Shown: piece after piece, positions 33,622-41,844 of the stretch
How the letters are laid out: each line of letters starts with the position of its first letter
Numbering within the stretch: the first letter of the stretch is position 1
Source of the DNA: Peptococcaceae bacterium BRH_c8a
GTDB lineage: Bacteria; Bacillota; Desulfotomaculia; Desulfotomaculales; Desulfallaceae
NCBI GenBank assembly: GCA_000961575.1
Contig: LADP01000005.1
Span: 163,815-227,814 of the forward strand
Reading direction: 5' to 3'
DNA length: 64,000 nt
Made by a program: the position numbers and the translations under genes
Notes under the pieces: generated by a model
What the model was told of the DNA's origin: nothing
What the model saw: only the letters and a program-made list of their open reading frames with translations
Database searches by the model: none

Positions 33622-34758
33622 TTGGGCCTTTGTATATTGCGGGCGATGGTTTGTTTTTTTGTGTTTGCGGTGTTGTGTAATATGGGCGGCTCTTTTGCCC
33701 GGGCAGATGAATTGCGTGTAAATGCCCGGGCTGCTATACTAATGGATGCAGATACCGGACAAGTTTACTTTGCGCATAACGCAGACAAGAGAAGGTCACC
33801 GGCCAGCTTGACCAAGCTAATGACTGCCATCATAGCGGTGGAGAATGCTAAACCCGAAGAAGTAGTGGATGTCAGTAAGAAGGCGGCTAACGTTTCAGTT
33901 GGTTCAACTATTCACCTAAACGAAGGTGAGCAAATTACTCTGGGTAACCTGCTGAAAGCGGCCCTAATCGCCTCAGCCAACGATTCTACGGTGGCTATCG
34001 CCGAGCATGTGGGAGGCAGCCATGATGCATTTATTTATCAGATGAACCGAAAAGCGTTGTTAATTGGCGCCCGGGATACTGGGTATGCCAATACCAATGG
34101 TTACTATGATCCCAAGCATTACTCCACAGCCTATGATATGGGTGTAATTACTCGTTATGCGCTGGAAAAGCCCCAGATTAACGGCCTGGTACGAACCAAA
34201 GCAGCAGTAGTCAAGTGGATTAATCCCCAGGAACGGGAAGCGGAAATAACCACTACCAACCGGCTGCTAAAAAATGATCAATTGCCGGGTATTGACGGCG
34301 TAAAAACCGGCAGCACCCCACGGGCAGGTAATTGCTTAATAGCATCTGCCACCAGGGGCGAACGCAGATTAATTGCGGTGGTGCTGCACGCCGGTGACCG
34401 TTACAAAGAAGCAGCCAAACTGCTGGAGTATGGGTTTAACGAGGTGCATCCGGTGGTGATATTCCCTGCCGGCGGTGAGTTAGCCCGCGTAAACGTTAAA
34501 GAGGGTCAAGAATCATTTGTCGGAATGACCGTGGCGGATCCGGTAAGGGTAAACATAGCCCGTGACCAACTCCAAAATATCCAACTAAAGATTAAGCTTG
34601 ATGAAAAACTGAAAGCGCCGGTACGGGAGGGTCAGTTGGTGGGTCATGCCGAATTTACGGTACATGGGTATCGTTTAATTAAAGCGCCCCTGGTGGCTGT
34701 TAAGGAAGTACAACCCGAAAATTCATTTGCCCGGTTAATGTACTGGCTTTCCAAATAA
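33622..34758 (+). CDS. dacF: D-alanyl-D-alanine carboxypeptidase (DacF/PBP5 family)
   Basis: 378 residues from TTG 33622 behind GGAAGGG. Signal peptide to about residue 27; serine-peptidase S11 domain with SxxK in SPASLTKLMTAI, SxN in IASANDSTVA and KTG in GVKTGSTPRAG; C-terminal PBP5-type domain (about 270-360) and an amphipathic tail. It trims the terminal D-Ala from the stem peptide. Paralogue naming (dacF versus dacB) is by overall pattern only. It lies divergent from pdaB; together they point to a cortex-modification spot. A hairpin GCGGGAAGGA/TCCTTCCTGC follows the stop. Confidence 0.88.
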   Translation: MGLCILRAMVCFFVFAVLCNMGGSFARADELRVNARAAILMDADTGQVYFAHNADKRRSPASLTKLMTAIIAVENAKPEEVVDVSKKAANVSVGSTIHLNEGEQITLGNLLKAALIASANDSTVAIAEHVGGSHDAFIYQMNRKALLIGARDTGYANTNGYYDPKHYSTAYDMGVITRYALEKPQINGLVRTKAAVVKWINPQEREAEITTTNRLLKNDQLPGIDGVKTGSTPRAGNCLIASATRGERRLIAVVLHAGDRYKEAAKLLEYGFNEVHPVVIFPAGGELARVNVKEGQESFVGMTVADPVRVNIARDQLQNIQLKIKLDEKLKAPVREGQLVGHAEFTVHGYRLIKAPLVAVKEVQPENSFARLMYWLSK

Positions 34759-34897
34759 CCCAGCGGGAAGGAACGGCAATTTAAAACCGCTCCTTCCTGC
34801 AGCCAAATCGGGTTTACCCGCCGGTGTTGGTTATCGTTTAGCAATGTACGTCTTAGAGTCCTGATAGGTATTGCGCGGGCTCGGTGGGATCTGCCAC

Positions 34898-34926
34898 TTG
34901 ACATTTTACGTGCCATAAGGCATAAT
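34898..34926 (+). promoter_or_regulatory. Promoter of tRNA-Val
   Basis: TTGACA at 34898-34903 and CATAAT at 34921-34926 with a 17-base spacer, 29 bases before the tRNA. Confidence 0.75.
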
Positions 34927-34955
34927 AAATGTTGCAACAATTGAAGTAGGCATTT

Positions 34956-35030
34956 GGGTGCATGGCTCAGGGGGAGAGCACTTCCCTGACGCGGAAGGGG
35001 TCGTAGGTTCAAATCCTACTGCACCCACCA
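34956..35030 (+). tRNA. tRNA-Val (anticodon GAC), CCA encoded
   Basis: 75 bases. Acceptor GGGTGCA/TGCACCC, D-stem GCTC/GAGC, anticodon arm CTTCC-CTGACGC-GGAAG with anticodon GAC, T-arm GTAGG-TTCAAAT-CCTAC, discriminator A and CCA. Confidence 0.94.
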
Positions 35031-35041
35031 CAGGCAATATT

Positions 35042-35088
35042 AAAAAAACTCGCCAAGTCCTAGTTAATATGGGCAGGCGGGTTTTTTA
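35042..35088 (+). terminator. Terminator after tRNA-Val
   Basis: AAAAAACTCGCC and GGCGGGTTTTTT pair across a loop of about 22 bases; the right arm ends in a T run. Confidence 0.6.
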
Positions 35089-35130
35089 ATATTTGATAAC
35101 GCTTCTCAAGTTAACAGGTCAAATGATAAG

Positions 35131-35457
35131 CTAATGGGCGCTGTTACTGTATTGAAGTCCGGCAACACCGATTATTATTAGACCAATAGAAATAATTTTC
35201 ATGGCCGTCAGTGGTTCTTTAAACCACAGTATCCCCAGTGTGACTATTAGGGCGGTGCCAAGACCGGACCACACGGCGTAAGCCACGCTGACGTCTATTT
35301 TTTTTAAGGCCATGGTTAAAGATATAATGCTTAACAGATAAAAGACAAACAAAAATACGGAAGGCAACAGTCTTGTAAACCCCTGGGAGAGTTTCATGCA
35401 CGTGGTGCCTGCTACTTCGAGCACTATAGCAACAGTAAGATAAAACAAAATATACAC
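35131..35457 (-). CDS. Small multidrug resistance (SMR) family transporter
   Basis: 108 residues, four membrane helices. The essential membrane-embedded Glu is at residue 14 in VAIVLEVAGTTCMKLSQGF; DVSVAYAVWSGLGTALIV and the last helix GLIIIGVAGLQ follow the EmrE/QacE pattern. It acts as a dimer exchanging cationic compounds or guanidinium for protons. No guanidine riboswitch is visible upstream. Confidence 0.92.
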   Translation of the reverse strand: MYILFYLTVAIVLEVAGTTCMKLSQGFTRLLPSVFLFVFYLLSIISLTMALKKIDVSVAYAVWSGLGTALIVTLGILWFKEPLTAMKIISIGLIIIGVAGLQYSNSAH

Positions 35458-35549
35458 TCCAATTTAAGACGTAATTTATTTTCAGTGCCTGAGAAGGTAA
35501 AAGTGTAATGGGACGATTATCATCTAACTGGGGTCTCAATAGCTTGCAT

Positions 35550-35726
35550 CTATGGATTGCACATGGTCATGATGCCCGCCATCACAAGCATAACAGCAAA
35601 TACGCCCAGGTAAATAAAGCAACCTTTTTTCATTTTTTGAGAATTTAGTTCTTGCTCAGCTAAGTCCCCGGTATTATTGTCCTTTTTTACTTCCGGACAA
35701 GAATCACAATTTTTGTCGTCTATCAA
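35550..35726 (-). CDS. Small single-span membrane protein with N-terminal CxxC
   Basis: Too short for the track: 58 residues from TTG 35726, 8 bases behind AGGGG. The N-terminal half is hydrophilic with CDSCPEVKK; residues 35-54 form one membrane helix (GCFIYLGVFAVMLVMAGI) and the end is TMCNP. The coding potential is supported by the ribosome site and the clean helix, but there is no homologue that I can name. It lies between the SMR gene and the cotF group. Confidence 0.55.
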   Translation of the reverse strand: MIDDKNCDSCPEVKKDNNTGDLAEQELNSQKMKKGCFIYLGVFAVMLVMAGIMTMCNP

Positions 35727-35838
35727 AATAATATCCCCTTTGTGCTTAAGAAAGCAATATTTTTGCGCTTTACGGGTTATTGTATCATGATTGAATACCT
35801 TGAAAAAACATTTTTCTCTATCCGCCTATAAGCTAAGT

Positions 35839-35881
35839 AAAAAGCCCGGCACCGTTGTTGTTAACGACGTCGGGCTTTTTT
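35839..35881. terminator. Bidirectional terminator before cotF group
   Basis: AAAAAGCCCG/CGGGCTTTTTT with T runs on both strands; it ends the cotF transcript (minus strand). Confidence 0.75.
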
Positions 35882-35925
35882 ATGTTGTTACCGGTTAACC
35901 CCTCACCGGGTGACCGGACAATTTA

Positions 35926-36234
35926 TTATGTGTTCGCATTCAACACCCATTCGGATTGCTTAAAGGTTTGTGCGATTTGCTCCTCAGGGGAAATGTACGG
36001 TTTATACCACCCTTTTTTAATTGACAGGGCAGTCATGCCTTCATGAGCCATGACGCTTTGACTTAGAAACTCACTGCACATGCGCCTTATTTCCGGTGTG
36101 GATGATTCAAGGGTGGCGCCAAGGTACGCGGTTGCGGATCCTTTTAGGCCCATTAAGGTATCATTGGCTATAACCTGGTCGTTTATCTTGAAGTCGTCAT
36201 CATTGCCTAAAATATTTTGTAATAAAGATGCCAT
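35926..36234 (-). CDS. Spore coat protein, CotF family
   Basis: 102 residues. The pattern INDQVIANDTLMGLKGSATAY ... ATLESSTPEIRRMCSEFL ... ALSIKKGWYKPY is that of CotF-type coat proteins, small helical proteins with a ferritin-like look; GWY.PY near the C-terminus is conserved. Its start touches the stop of the preceding 71-residue gene, so the two are translationally coupled. Confidence 0.82.
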   Translation of the reverse strand: MASLLQNILGNDDDFKINDQVIANDTLMGLKGSATAYLGATLESSTPEIRRMCSEFLSQSVMAHEGMTALSIKKGWYKPYISPEEQIAQTFKQSEWVLNANT

Positions 36235-36450
36235 CTAATGCACCTCCGTCCTGACGATGTTATTCTCACTTATAAACTGCTGCATGTTTTTGAGTCTGGC
36301 CTCGCTGGCCTGAATTCCGGACTTAAAAGCGGTCATCATTTCATCGTCATTGATTAGAACTTGGGTTGCCTTGGCCTTGGCTATGGCATTGGCTTCCATT
36401 TGCATCAATTCCCTTAATTGAAGCATTTCTGCAGTGGAAATATCTCTCAA
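36235..36450 (-). CDS. Small helical protein upstream of cotF (probable coat-associated)
   Basis: 71 residues, all-helical by composition: MRDISTAEMLQLRELMQMEA, then AKATQVLINDDEMMTAFKSG. TTG start 10 bases behind AAAGGAGG. In spore formers such short partners often precede CotF genes. It has no enzymatic motif. Confidence 0.72.
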   Translation of the reverse strand: MRDISTAEMLQLRELMQMEANAIAKAKATQVLINDDEMMTAFKSGIQASEARLKNMQQFISENNIVRTEVH

Positions 36451-36547
36451 TATGCTTGAACCTCCTTTGGTTACGATAAATAAATTCTTTCCCTTATAGC
36501 TTCTTTTTATGTGGATACTTTCGAATGGTATTAAAAAAAACGTATTA

Positions 36548-36742
36548 TTATTGAGGTTTAACCGGTTTTCCTGCGGTTGCAGGCCAGCCTAACCTAATAA
36601 ATTCGATTCCGTTGGTGAAGAAAGATGAGAGTTTCACCCAGCCCAGAATTTCATATTTTTCGATAACTTTTTGAATGCCGAAACGGTTGTTATCGAGTAC
36701 CTGGAACGTTTCAAAATCAACATACTGACGGTGACATTGCAC
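36548..36742 (-). CDS. Hypothetical small protein
   Basis: 64 residues from GTG 36742, 11 bases behind a full AAGGAGG site. FETFQVLDNNRFGIQKVIEKYEILGW is followed by LSSFFTNGIEFIRLGWP and a PVKPQ end. No family recognised; the two GW motifs and the ribosome site are the only support. Confidence 0.5.
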   Translation of the reverse strand: MQCHRQYVDFETFQVLDNNRFGIQKVIEKYEILGWVKLSSFFTNGIEFIRLGWPATAGKPVKPQ

Positions 36743-36778
36743 TTATCTAGCCGCCTCCTTAAAAAACTAAATCCCTTA

Positions 36779-37021
36779 TTACATGTTTTTTAGATTTCTT
36801 TTTAGCCACTCCCAACGTATTAACACATGAGTTAATACAAGAATGACGAATATTAAGGATACCCATTTATGGATGTCACTTATTAACCAGGTTAGGCCGT
36901 TGTTTCCGGGACCGTGCGGGAATACCAACCAAACTAGAAGACCGGTTAATACACTGATAGAGAAAAGTGCCAGCATGCCCGTTGCCAATATTATTCTTAT
37001 CGGGTTTTTCATCTTAACCAC
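36779..37021 (-). CDS. Small DUF4405-like membrane protein
   Basis: 80 residues with two membrane helices. HKWVSLIFVILVLTHVLIRW carries two His about 14 residues apart (HKW ... THV) as in cytochrome-b-like two-helix units, which resembles DUF4405. It could bind haem but that is not shown. The stop is 36 bases before the start of the hypothetical gene at 36742, so the two are a likely unit. Confidence 0.65.
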   Translation of the reverse strand: MVKMKNPIRIILATGMLALFSISVLTGLLVWLVFPHGPGNNGLTWLISDIHKWVSLIFVILVLTHVLIRWEWLKRNLKNM

Positions 37022-37202
37022 CTCATAATAGAATATTAAACTCTAAAGCTTTTTTAGTACAGCAGTGAATAAAATTCCTGACGGTCAAGTATAAATGTTA
37101 CTTATTCTAAATTTAAAAAACAATGACTTCACATTTGATTCAGGGTGTAGTAAGATGATAAATATATAATTTATCATTATCTCCGGGGAGGATTTTAACA
37201 AT

Positions 37203-38113
37203 ATGCTGGACAATCAACTATTAATTTTTGTTACTGTTGCGGAAAAAAAAACTTCTCCCGGGCAGCGGAAGCGCTAAGCGTATCCCAACCAGCCATCAGC
37301 CAGCACATCCACACCCTTGAGGAGTATTACGGAGCCAGACTCTTTGAGCGTTCCAGTAAAAGGGTTGAATTAACTCAAGCCGGTTCCACGCTTTATGTGT
37401 ACGCTAAAGATATTTTGGAAATGCACCGAGTAGCCAAACGGGCTGTCTCCGATCTTGTGGAAATGGTTACAGGTACTTTGACCATTGGGGCTAGTTTTAC
37501 CGTGGGAGAGTATGTACTGCCACGTTTAATGGCGGCCTTTTCACGCAAGTTTCCGGACGTAAAATTTGCTGTAACAATTGGCAACACTGAGTTCGTGCAC
37601 GAGCGCGCACGGGAAAACAGCATCGACATCGGTCTTGTAGAGGGTATTGTTGAAGACCCGCAGCTAAAAATTAGCAAATTTTTGGATGATGAAATGATCT
37701 TCATAGTGTCCCGGGAGCATGCCTTGGCCGGTGCCGGTTATCTGGAGCAGGCTCAGGCGGCAGAAAAGCTTGGTAACGCGGTGTTTATAATCCGTGAAGA
37801 AGGCTCGGGCACGCGCCTGGCCATGGAAAACATGCTGCGCAGGCTGGATTTTAGACCCTCACACATTATCACTTTAGGTAGCACGCAGGCTATTAAAGAG
37901 GCTGTAGAAGCCAACCTCGGCATATCTATGCTGTCCAAGTGGACGCTGCGCAAGGAGCTAAAACTTGGCTCCTTAAAACCGATGCGGATTAAGGATTTTT
38001 ATACCACCCGTGGCTTCTATCTAATCCAGCACAGGGAAAAGTTTAAATCAAGAGCCACCGAGGAATTTGGACGGTTCGTGCTGGATCAAGACTTGACAGG
38101 CGTGCTTCGTTAA
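37203..38113 (+). pseudogene. LysR-family regulator, frameshifted at an A9 tract
   Basis: The track shows only the last 238 residues. Reading from ATG 37203 gives MLDNQLLIFVTVAEKK, and the continuing LysR helix-turn-helix NFSRAAEALSVSQPAISQHI lies in the -1 frame. The two meet at nine consecutive A (37243-37251); with ten A the frame would be continuous and give a normal ~303-residue LysR protein. The effector domain (GTLTIGASFTVGEYVLPRL, REEGSGTRLAMENML) is intact. It is either a sequencing or natural frameshift, or a site of ribosomal -1 frameshifting/RNA polymerase slippage. It is divergent from the small membrane genes. Confidence 0.75.
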
Positions 38114-38160
38114 ATTTTTAAAAAAATATTTAAAATTTTTTCCTTGAATATATCTCTCAT

Positions 38161-38190
38161 AAACACCAGCCTTTTGGTTGGTGTTTATTT
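38161..38190 (+). terminator. Terminator after LysR gene
   Basis: AAACACCAGCC/GGTTGGTGTTT with a short loop, then ATTT. Confidence 0.7.
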
Positions 38191-38305
38191 ATTACCGGGC
38201 ATTGCAAATTGATTTTTTGTTCATACTGGTAGTGCAATTACATGGCCTGCAGTATACCGTTTTTTTCTTTCACATATAATGTTTACAAGAAAGGAAGTGA
38301 ACCGC

Positions 38306-39166
38306 GTGTCCTCATGTATTTCCATCGGCGCCGCCCATCATCAAGAACTGCTTAAAAACCAACTCGACCGTGAACTGCGGGCCCTGGAAAGCCGGGGCTT
38401 AAAAATTCGCCTGCAAGAAAAGCCCTTGGGCTGGCTCACCTTCCTCGACTGCAGTATTTCCGGTTCCGGAAACCTGGAAACTATTATCCGGCGCCGGGTG
38501 GCGGGCATTATAACTGATTTAATTCTGAACAACTGGGAAGCGACACTGTTAAAACATATAATTAGGGAAAATTACTACTATTTTAATGACGATGAAAAAG
38601 GCACCATCTATGATTATGCCCAGAAAAAATTAAATTTCAGTGACCATAGCAGGAAGCATAACAAAGTACTTATTCTACGCCGTCTAACCGAGTACATGGA
38701 AGCAAATAACGATATAAATATTGACGGCTTTATCCGTTTTAGGCTTAAGGACTATGTTAACGAACTTTACGACATTGCAGACCAGGCTGCAGACGATTTC
38801 ATTATGGATCGGGAGTACCAGGAGTTTATCGAATTGCTAAAATACTTCGTTGAAGTTCAGGATCCGAGAGAGGAATTGGTAAATGTGGTCTTGAGACCTA
38901 ATGGTGCTTTTAAACTTTTTGATGAGCAAGCCCAGATAATTAACAGTGATTATCTGGAAGAGTTTATGCTCAACATCACCGAGAACGAGATTAATTATGA
39001 GGATATGCTGATTAGCGCCCTTATAACTGTGGCCCCGAAAAAAATAGTGTTCCATCCCGGTGGTGGCAAGATGCCCCATAACACAGTGGATACCGTAAGC
39101 AAGGTGTTTGGCGGTCGCGTATCCGTTTGTGATGGTTGCCCCCTCTGTATCAAAGACAGCAATTGA
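38306..39166 (+). CDS. ytxC: Sporulation protein YtxC
   Basis: About 286 residues, soluble. The C-terminal block APKKIVFHPGGGKMPHNTVD and the Cys cluster SVCDGCPLC are features of YtxC proteins, whose function in sporulation is not known. A three-Cys group at the end could bind metal. Position directly before thrS is as in Bacillus. GTG 38306, 8 bases behind GGAAG, is preferred over the track's ATG at 38279, which has no site. Confidence 0.85.
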   Translation: MSSCISIGAAHHQELLKNQLDRELRALESRGLKIRLQEKPLGWLTFLDCSISGSGNLETIIRRRVAGIITDLILNNWEATLLKHIIRENYYYFNDDEKGTIYDYAQKKLNFSDHSRKHNKVLILRRLTEYMEANNDINIDGFIRFRLKDYVNELYDIADQAADDFIMDREYQEFIELLKYFVEVQDPREELVNVVLRPNGAFKLFDEQAQIINSDYLEEFMLNITENEINYEDMLISALITVAPKKIVFHPGGGKMPHNTVDTVSKVFGGRVSVCDGCPLCIKDSN

Positions 39167-39235
39167 TACAGATTGTTATTTGACAACGGAAAGGCAGGTT
39201 AATATAATGTATCGTAAGGATTGAATATAAGTATA

Positions 39236-39545
39236 AAACGGTAATGATGAGGACGAGTAATCTCCTACCGGAACTCAGAGAGAGGGCATCACTGGCTGAA
39301 AGTGTCCTTGTTTTACGGAGAGCATGAAAACCACCCTCTAAACCGCTGCCTGCAAGTTTAAAGTACAGGAAACGAAGCTCGATTTTGAACCGAACCAATC
39401 GAACCTCGAACCCCGAACTTCGAACTTCGAAAAATGGCCGGCCCGGCACCGTTAACGCCAACTGAGATAAGCCCGTTAGGGTTAATCAGGGTGGAACCGT
39501 GGGATTGCAGTCCTGCCCCTGGCATATATGCCAGGGGCTTTTTGA
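39236..39545 (+). promoter_or_regulatory. T-box riboswitch of thrS (specifier ACC)
   Basis: Stem I begins with GAGGACGAGTAATC; the specifier pattern GAAA-ACC-ACC is at 39326-39335 with ACC (Thr) at 39330-39332. The antiterminator AGGGTGGAACCGTG is at about 39489-39502, and the terminator CCCCTGGCATATATGCCAGGGG with TTTTT at 39516-39543. Uncharged tRNA-Thr should allow readthrough into thrS. The linker at 39370-39431 holds short imperfect repeats of CGAAC. Confidence 0.93.
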
Positions 39546-39577
39546 TTTTTAACTCATAATGGGAAGGGGTTTCATAA

Positions 39578-41503
39578 ATGATTAATATTACTTTAAAAGA
39601 CGGGTCTGTACGCCGGTACGAATCTGGCACATCGTTGCTGGAAATGGCGTTTGATATCAGTCCCAGGCTGGCCAAGGAAACACTGGTAGCCAAGGTAAAC
39701 GGCAGACTGGTGGACTTGAATACCAAGTTGAACGGTGACGCCGAGGTGGAGTTTCTCACTTTTGACAGCGAGGAAGGACGGGAGGCGTTCAGGCACAGTG
39801 CGTCACACGTAATGGCGCAAGCTGTGCAACGACTTTTCCCGGGGACTAAGTTGGCGATTGGTCCTGCTATTGCCGATGGTTTTTATTACGACTTTGATTC
39901 ACCACATAAGTTTACTCCTGAGGAAATGGAAAAAATCGAAACTGAGATGAATAAAATTATTAAGGAAGACCTGCCTTTCACCCGGGTAGAATTATCCCGC
40001 GATGAAGCCCTAAAAAATTTCGGCAATCGGCAGGAACAGTATAAGGTCGAGCTGGTAGAAGACCTACCCGGGGATGTGGTGATTTCCTGCTACCGGCAGG
40101 GCGATTTTGAGGATCTCTGTGCCGGACCTCATGTACCTTCAACCGGCCGATTGAAAGCTGTAAAGTTGCTGAACTTGGCCGGGGCGTACTGGCGGGGAGA
40201 CGAGCGCAATAAAATGCTGCAGCGCATCTATGGTACAGCTTTCCCCAAAAAGGCGCACTTGGAAGAACACCTGCACCGTCTGGAAGAGGCCAAACGCAGG
40301 GATCACCGCAAGCTGGGCGTGGAACTGGATCTGTTTAGCATCCAGGAAGAGGGGCCAGGGTTCCCGTTCTTCCACCCCAAGGGTATGATTCTGCGCAACG
40401 AACTGCTGAACTTCTGGCGGGAAGAACATAAGAAGCGGGGTTACGACGAGATCAGTACTCCCGTAATCCTGAACCGTGTGCTGTGGGAACGCAGTGGCCA
40501 TTGGGATCATTATCGGGAAAATATGTACTATACCAAGATTGATGAAACTGATTATGCTGTTAAGCCCATGAATTGCCCCGGTGGCATGCTGGTTTATAAG
40601 GGGCGGCTGCATAGTTACCGTGAACTGCCCATACGCATGGCGGAACTGGGTTTGGTGCACCGGCACGAACTATCCGGTACCCTGCACGGTTTGATGCGGG
40701 TACGTTGTTTCACCCAGGACGACGCTCATATCTACATGCTGCCATCCCAGATCCGGGATGAAATTATCGGCGTCATAGACTTGGTGGACTATTTTTATAA
40801 AAAGTTCGGTTTTGAATACCATGTGGAACTGTCTACCAAACCTGAAAAGGCCATGGGCTCGGACGAAATATGGGAACAGGCCACTAATGCTTTGCAAGAA
40901 GCGCTGGAAAGCAAGGGTATGGCCTACAAAATAAATGCAGGTGATGGTGCTTTTTATGGGCCCAAGATTGACTTCCATCTTAAGGATTGTCTGGGCCGGA
41001 CCTGGCAATGCGGCACCATCCAGCTGGATTTCCAGATGCCTGAGTTGTTCGACCTCACTTACGTTGGTGAGGACAATCAAAAGCACCGGCCGGTAATGAT
41101 TCACCGGGTGGTGTTCGGTAGCATTGAACGGTTTATCGGCATCCTTACCGAGCACTTCGCCGGTGCATTTCCCGCCTGGCTGGCTCCGGTACAAGTTAAA
41201 GTGATGCCCATCACCGACCGGCAGCTTGAATATGCCGAAAAGGTGTTCCGGGAACTGGACGCCCTCGGGATACGGGCGGAATTGGACGCCCGTAATGAAA
41301 AGGTTAACTATAAGATCAGGGAAGCCCAGGCGCAAAAGATTCCTTACATGTTGGTAATTGGTGACCGGGAGGCTGCCGCCGGTACGGTCGCGGTACGGCA
41401 CCGGGGCAGGGGCGACCTGGGCGCGGTGGAACTGGGCCGGTTTACGGATGAAATTGTTAAGGAAATAAAAGATAGGGAAAACAGTTTGGCCTGTGAACAT
41501 TAA
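39578..41503 (+). CDS. thrS: Threonyl-tRNA synthetase
   Basis: 641 residues, standard length. TGS domain (about 1-62), editing domain with HSASHVMAQAVQRLFPG and the late Cys/His, class II core with RNELLNFWREEHKKRGYDEI, NCPGGMLVYK, HRHELSGTLHGLMRVR, and IHRVVFGSIERFIGILTEHF, then the anticodon domain (about 540-636). It charges tRNA-Thr and edits Ser-tRNA-Thr. GGGAAGGGG precedes the ATG. Confidence 0.97.
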   Translation: MINITLKDGSVRRYESGTSLLEMAFDISPRLAKETLVAKVNGRLVDLNTKLNGDAEVEFLTFDSEEGREAFRHSASHVMAQAVQRLFPGTKLAIGPAIADGFYYDFDSPHKFTPEEMEKIETEMNKIIKEDLPFTRVELSRDEALKNFGNRQEQYKVELVEDLPGDVVISCYRQGDFEDLCAGPHVPSTGRLKAVKLLNLAGAYWRGDERNKMLQRIYGTAFPKKAHLEEHLHRLEEAKRRDHRKLGVELDLFSIQEEGPGFPFFHPKGMILRNELLNFWREEHKKRGYDEISTPVILNRVLWERSGHWDHYRENMYYTKIDETDYAVKPMNCPGGMLVYKGRLHSYRELPIRMAELGLVHRHELSGTLHGLMRVRCFTQDDAHIYMLPSQIRDEIIGVIDLVDYFYKKFGFEYHVELSTKPEKAMGSDEIWEQATNALQEALESKGMAYKINAGDGAFYGPKIDFHLKDCLGRTWQCGTIQLDFQMPELFDLTYVGEDNQKHRPVMIHRVVFGSIERFIGILTEHFAGAFPAWLAPVQVKVMPITDRQLEYAEKVFRELDALGIRAELDARNEKVNYKIREAQAQKIPYMLVIGDREAAAGTVAVRHRGRGDLGAVELGRFTDEIVKEIKDRENSLACEH

Positions 41504-41626
41504 CTAATATTTAAAAGTCAAAGGTCATCATCTATAGTATTAAGCGTCTAATTTTAGTGTTTTAAAATGGGAATTATAATAATTTTCGTATACTTTAGAC
41601 TTTAAACTTTCGACTAATACTTGACG

Positions 41627-41656
41627 TTGACGGGTTCGGGGAGTTTGTGATATAAT
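41627..41656 (+). promoter_or_regulatory. Promoter of infC-rpmI-rplT
   Basis: TTGACG at 41627-41632 and TATAAT at 41651-41656, spacer 18. The transcript would start about 25 bases before the L20-type leader. Confidence 0.7.
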
Positions 41657-41687
41657 AACGCGAGTTAAATATGGTTAAAAGTAGAAG

Positions 41688-41825
41688 CCGCTCGCTTCTC
41701 ACCCCGTGACGCTAAAAGTGCAGCAGTCCAAGGGTCAACGGTAAGATATGCTATGGTTGCAATTACAGGCATATTAACGGAAATGCTTAATCGTTAAGCG
41801 GGTGGAAAACCCGCTTTTTTATTTT
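41688..41825 (+). ncRNA. L20-type leader (infC leader) with attenuator
   Basis: The region CTCACCCCGTGACGCTAAAA ... TAAGATATGC ... GCATATTAACGG forms a structured leader, ended by AGCGGGTGGAAAACCCGCTTTTTT at about 41797-41821. In Bacillus, L20 binds the leader of infC-rpmI-rplT and causes termination; position, terminator and following genes fit. The leader class is assigned from context more than from exact motif identity. Confidence 0.75.
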
Positions 41826-41844
41826 TGCTGGGAGGTGAAATGTT

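Noticed and set aside
39370-39431. Possible CRISPR or tandem-repeat array in the thrS leader
   Set aside because: The units are only 6-8 bases, irregular and without spacers; it is a simple-sequence linker. No CRISPR array or cas gene was seen anywhere in the window.
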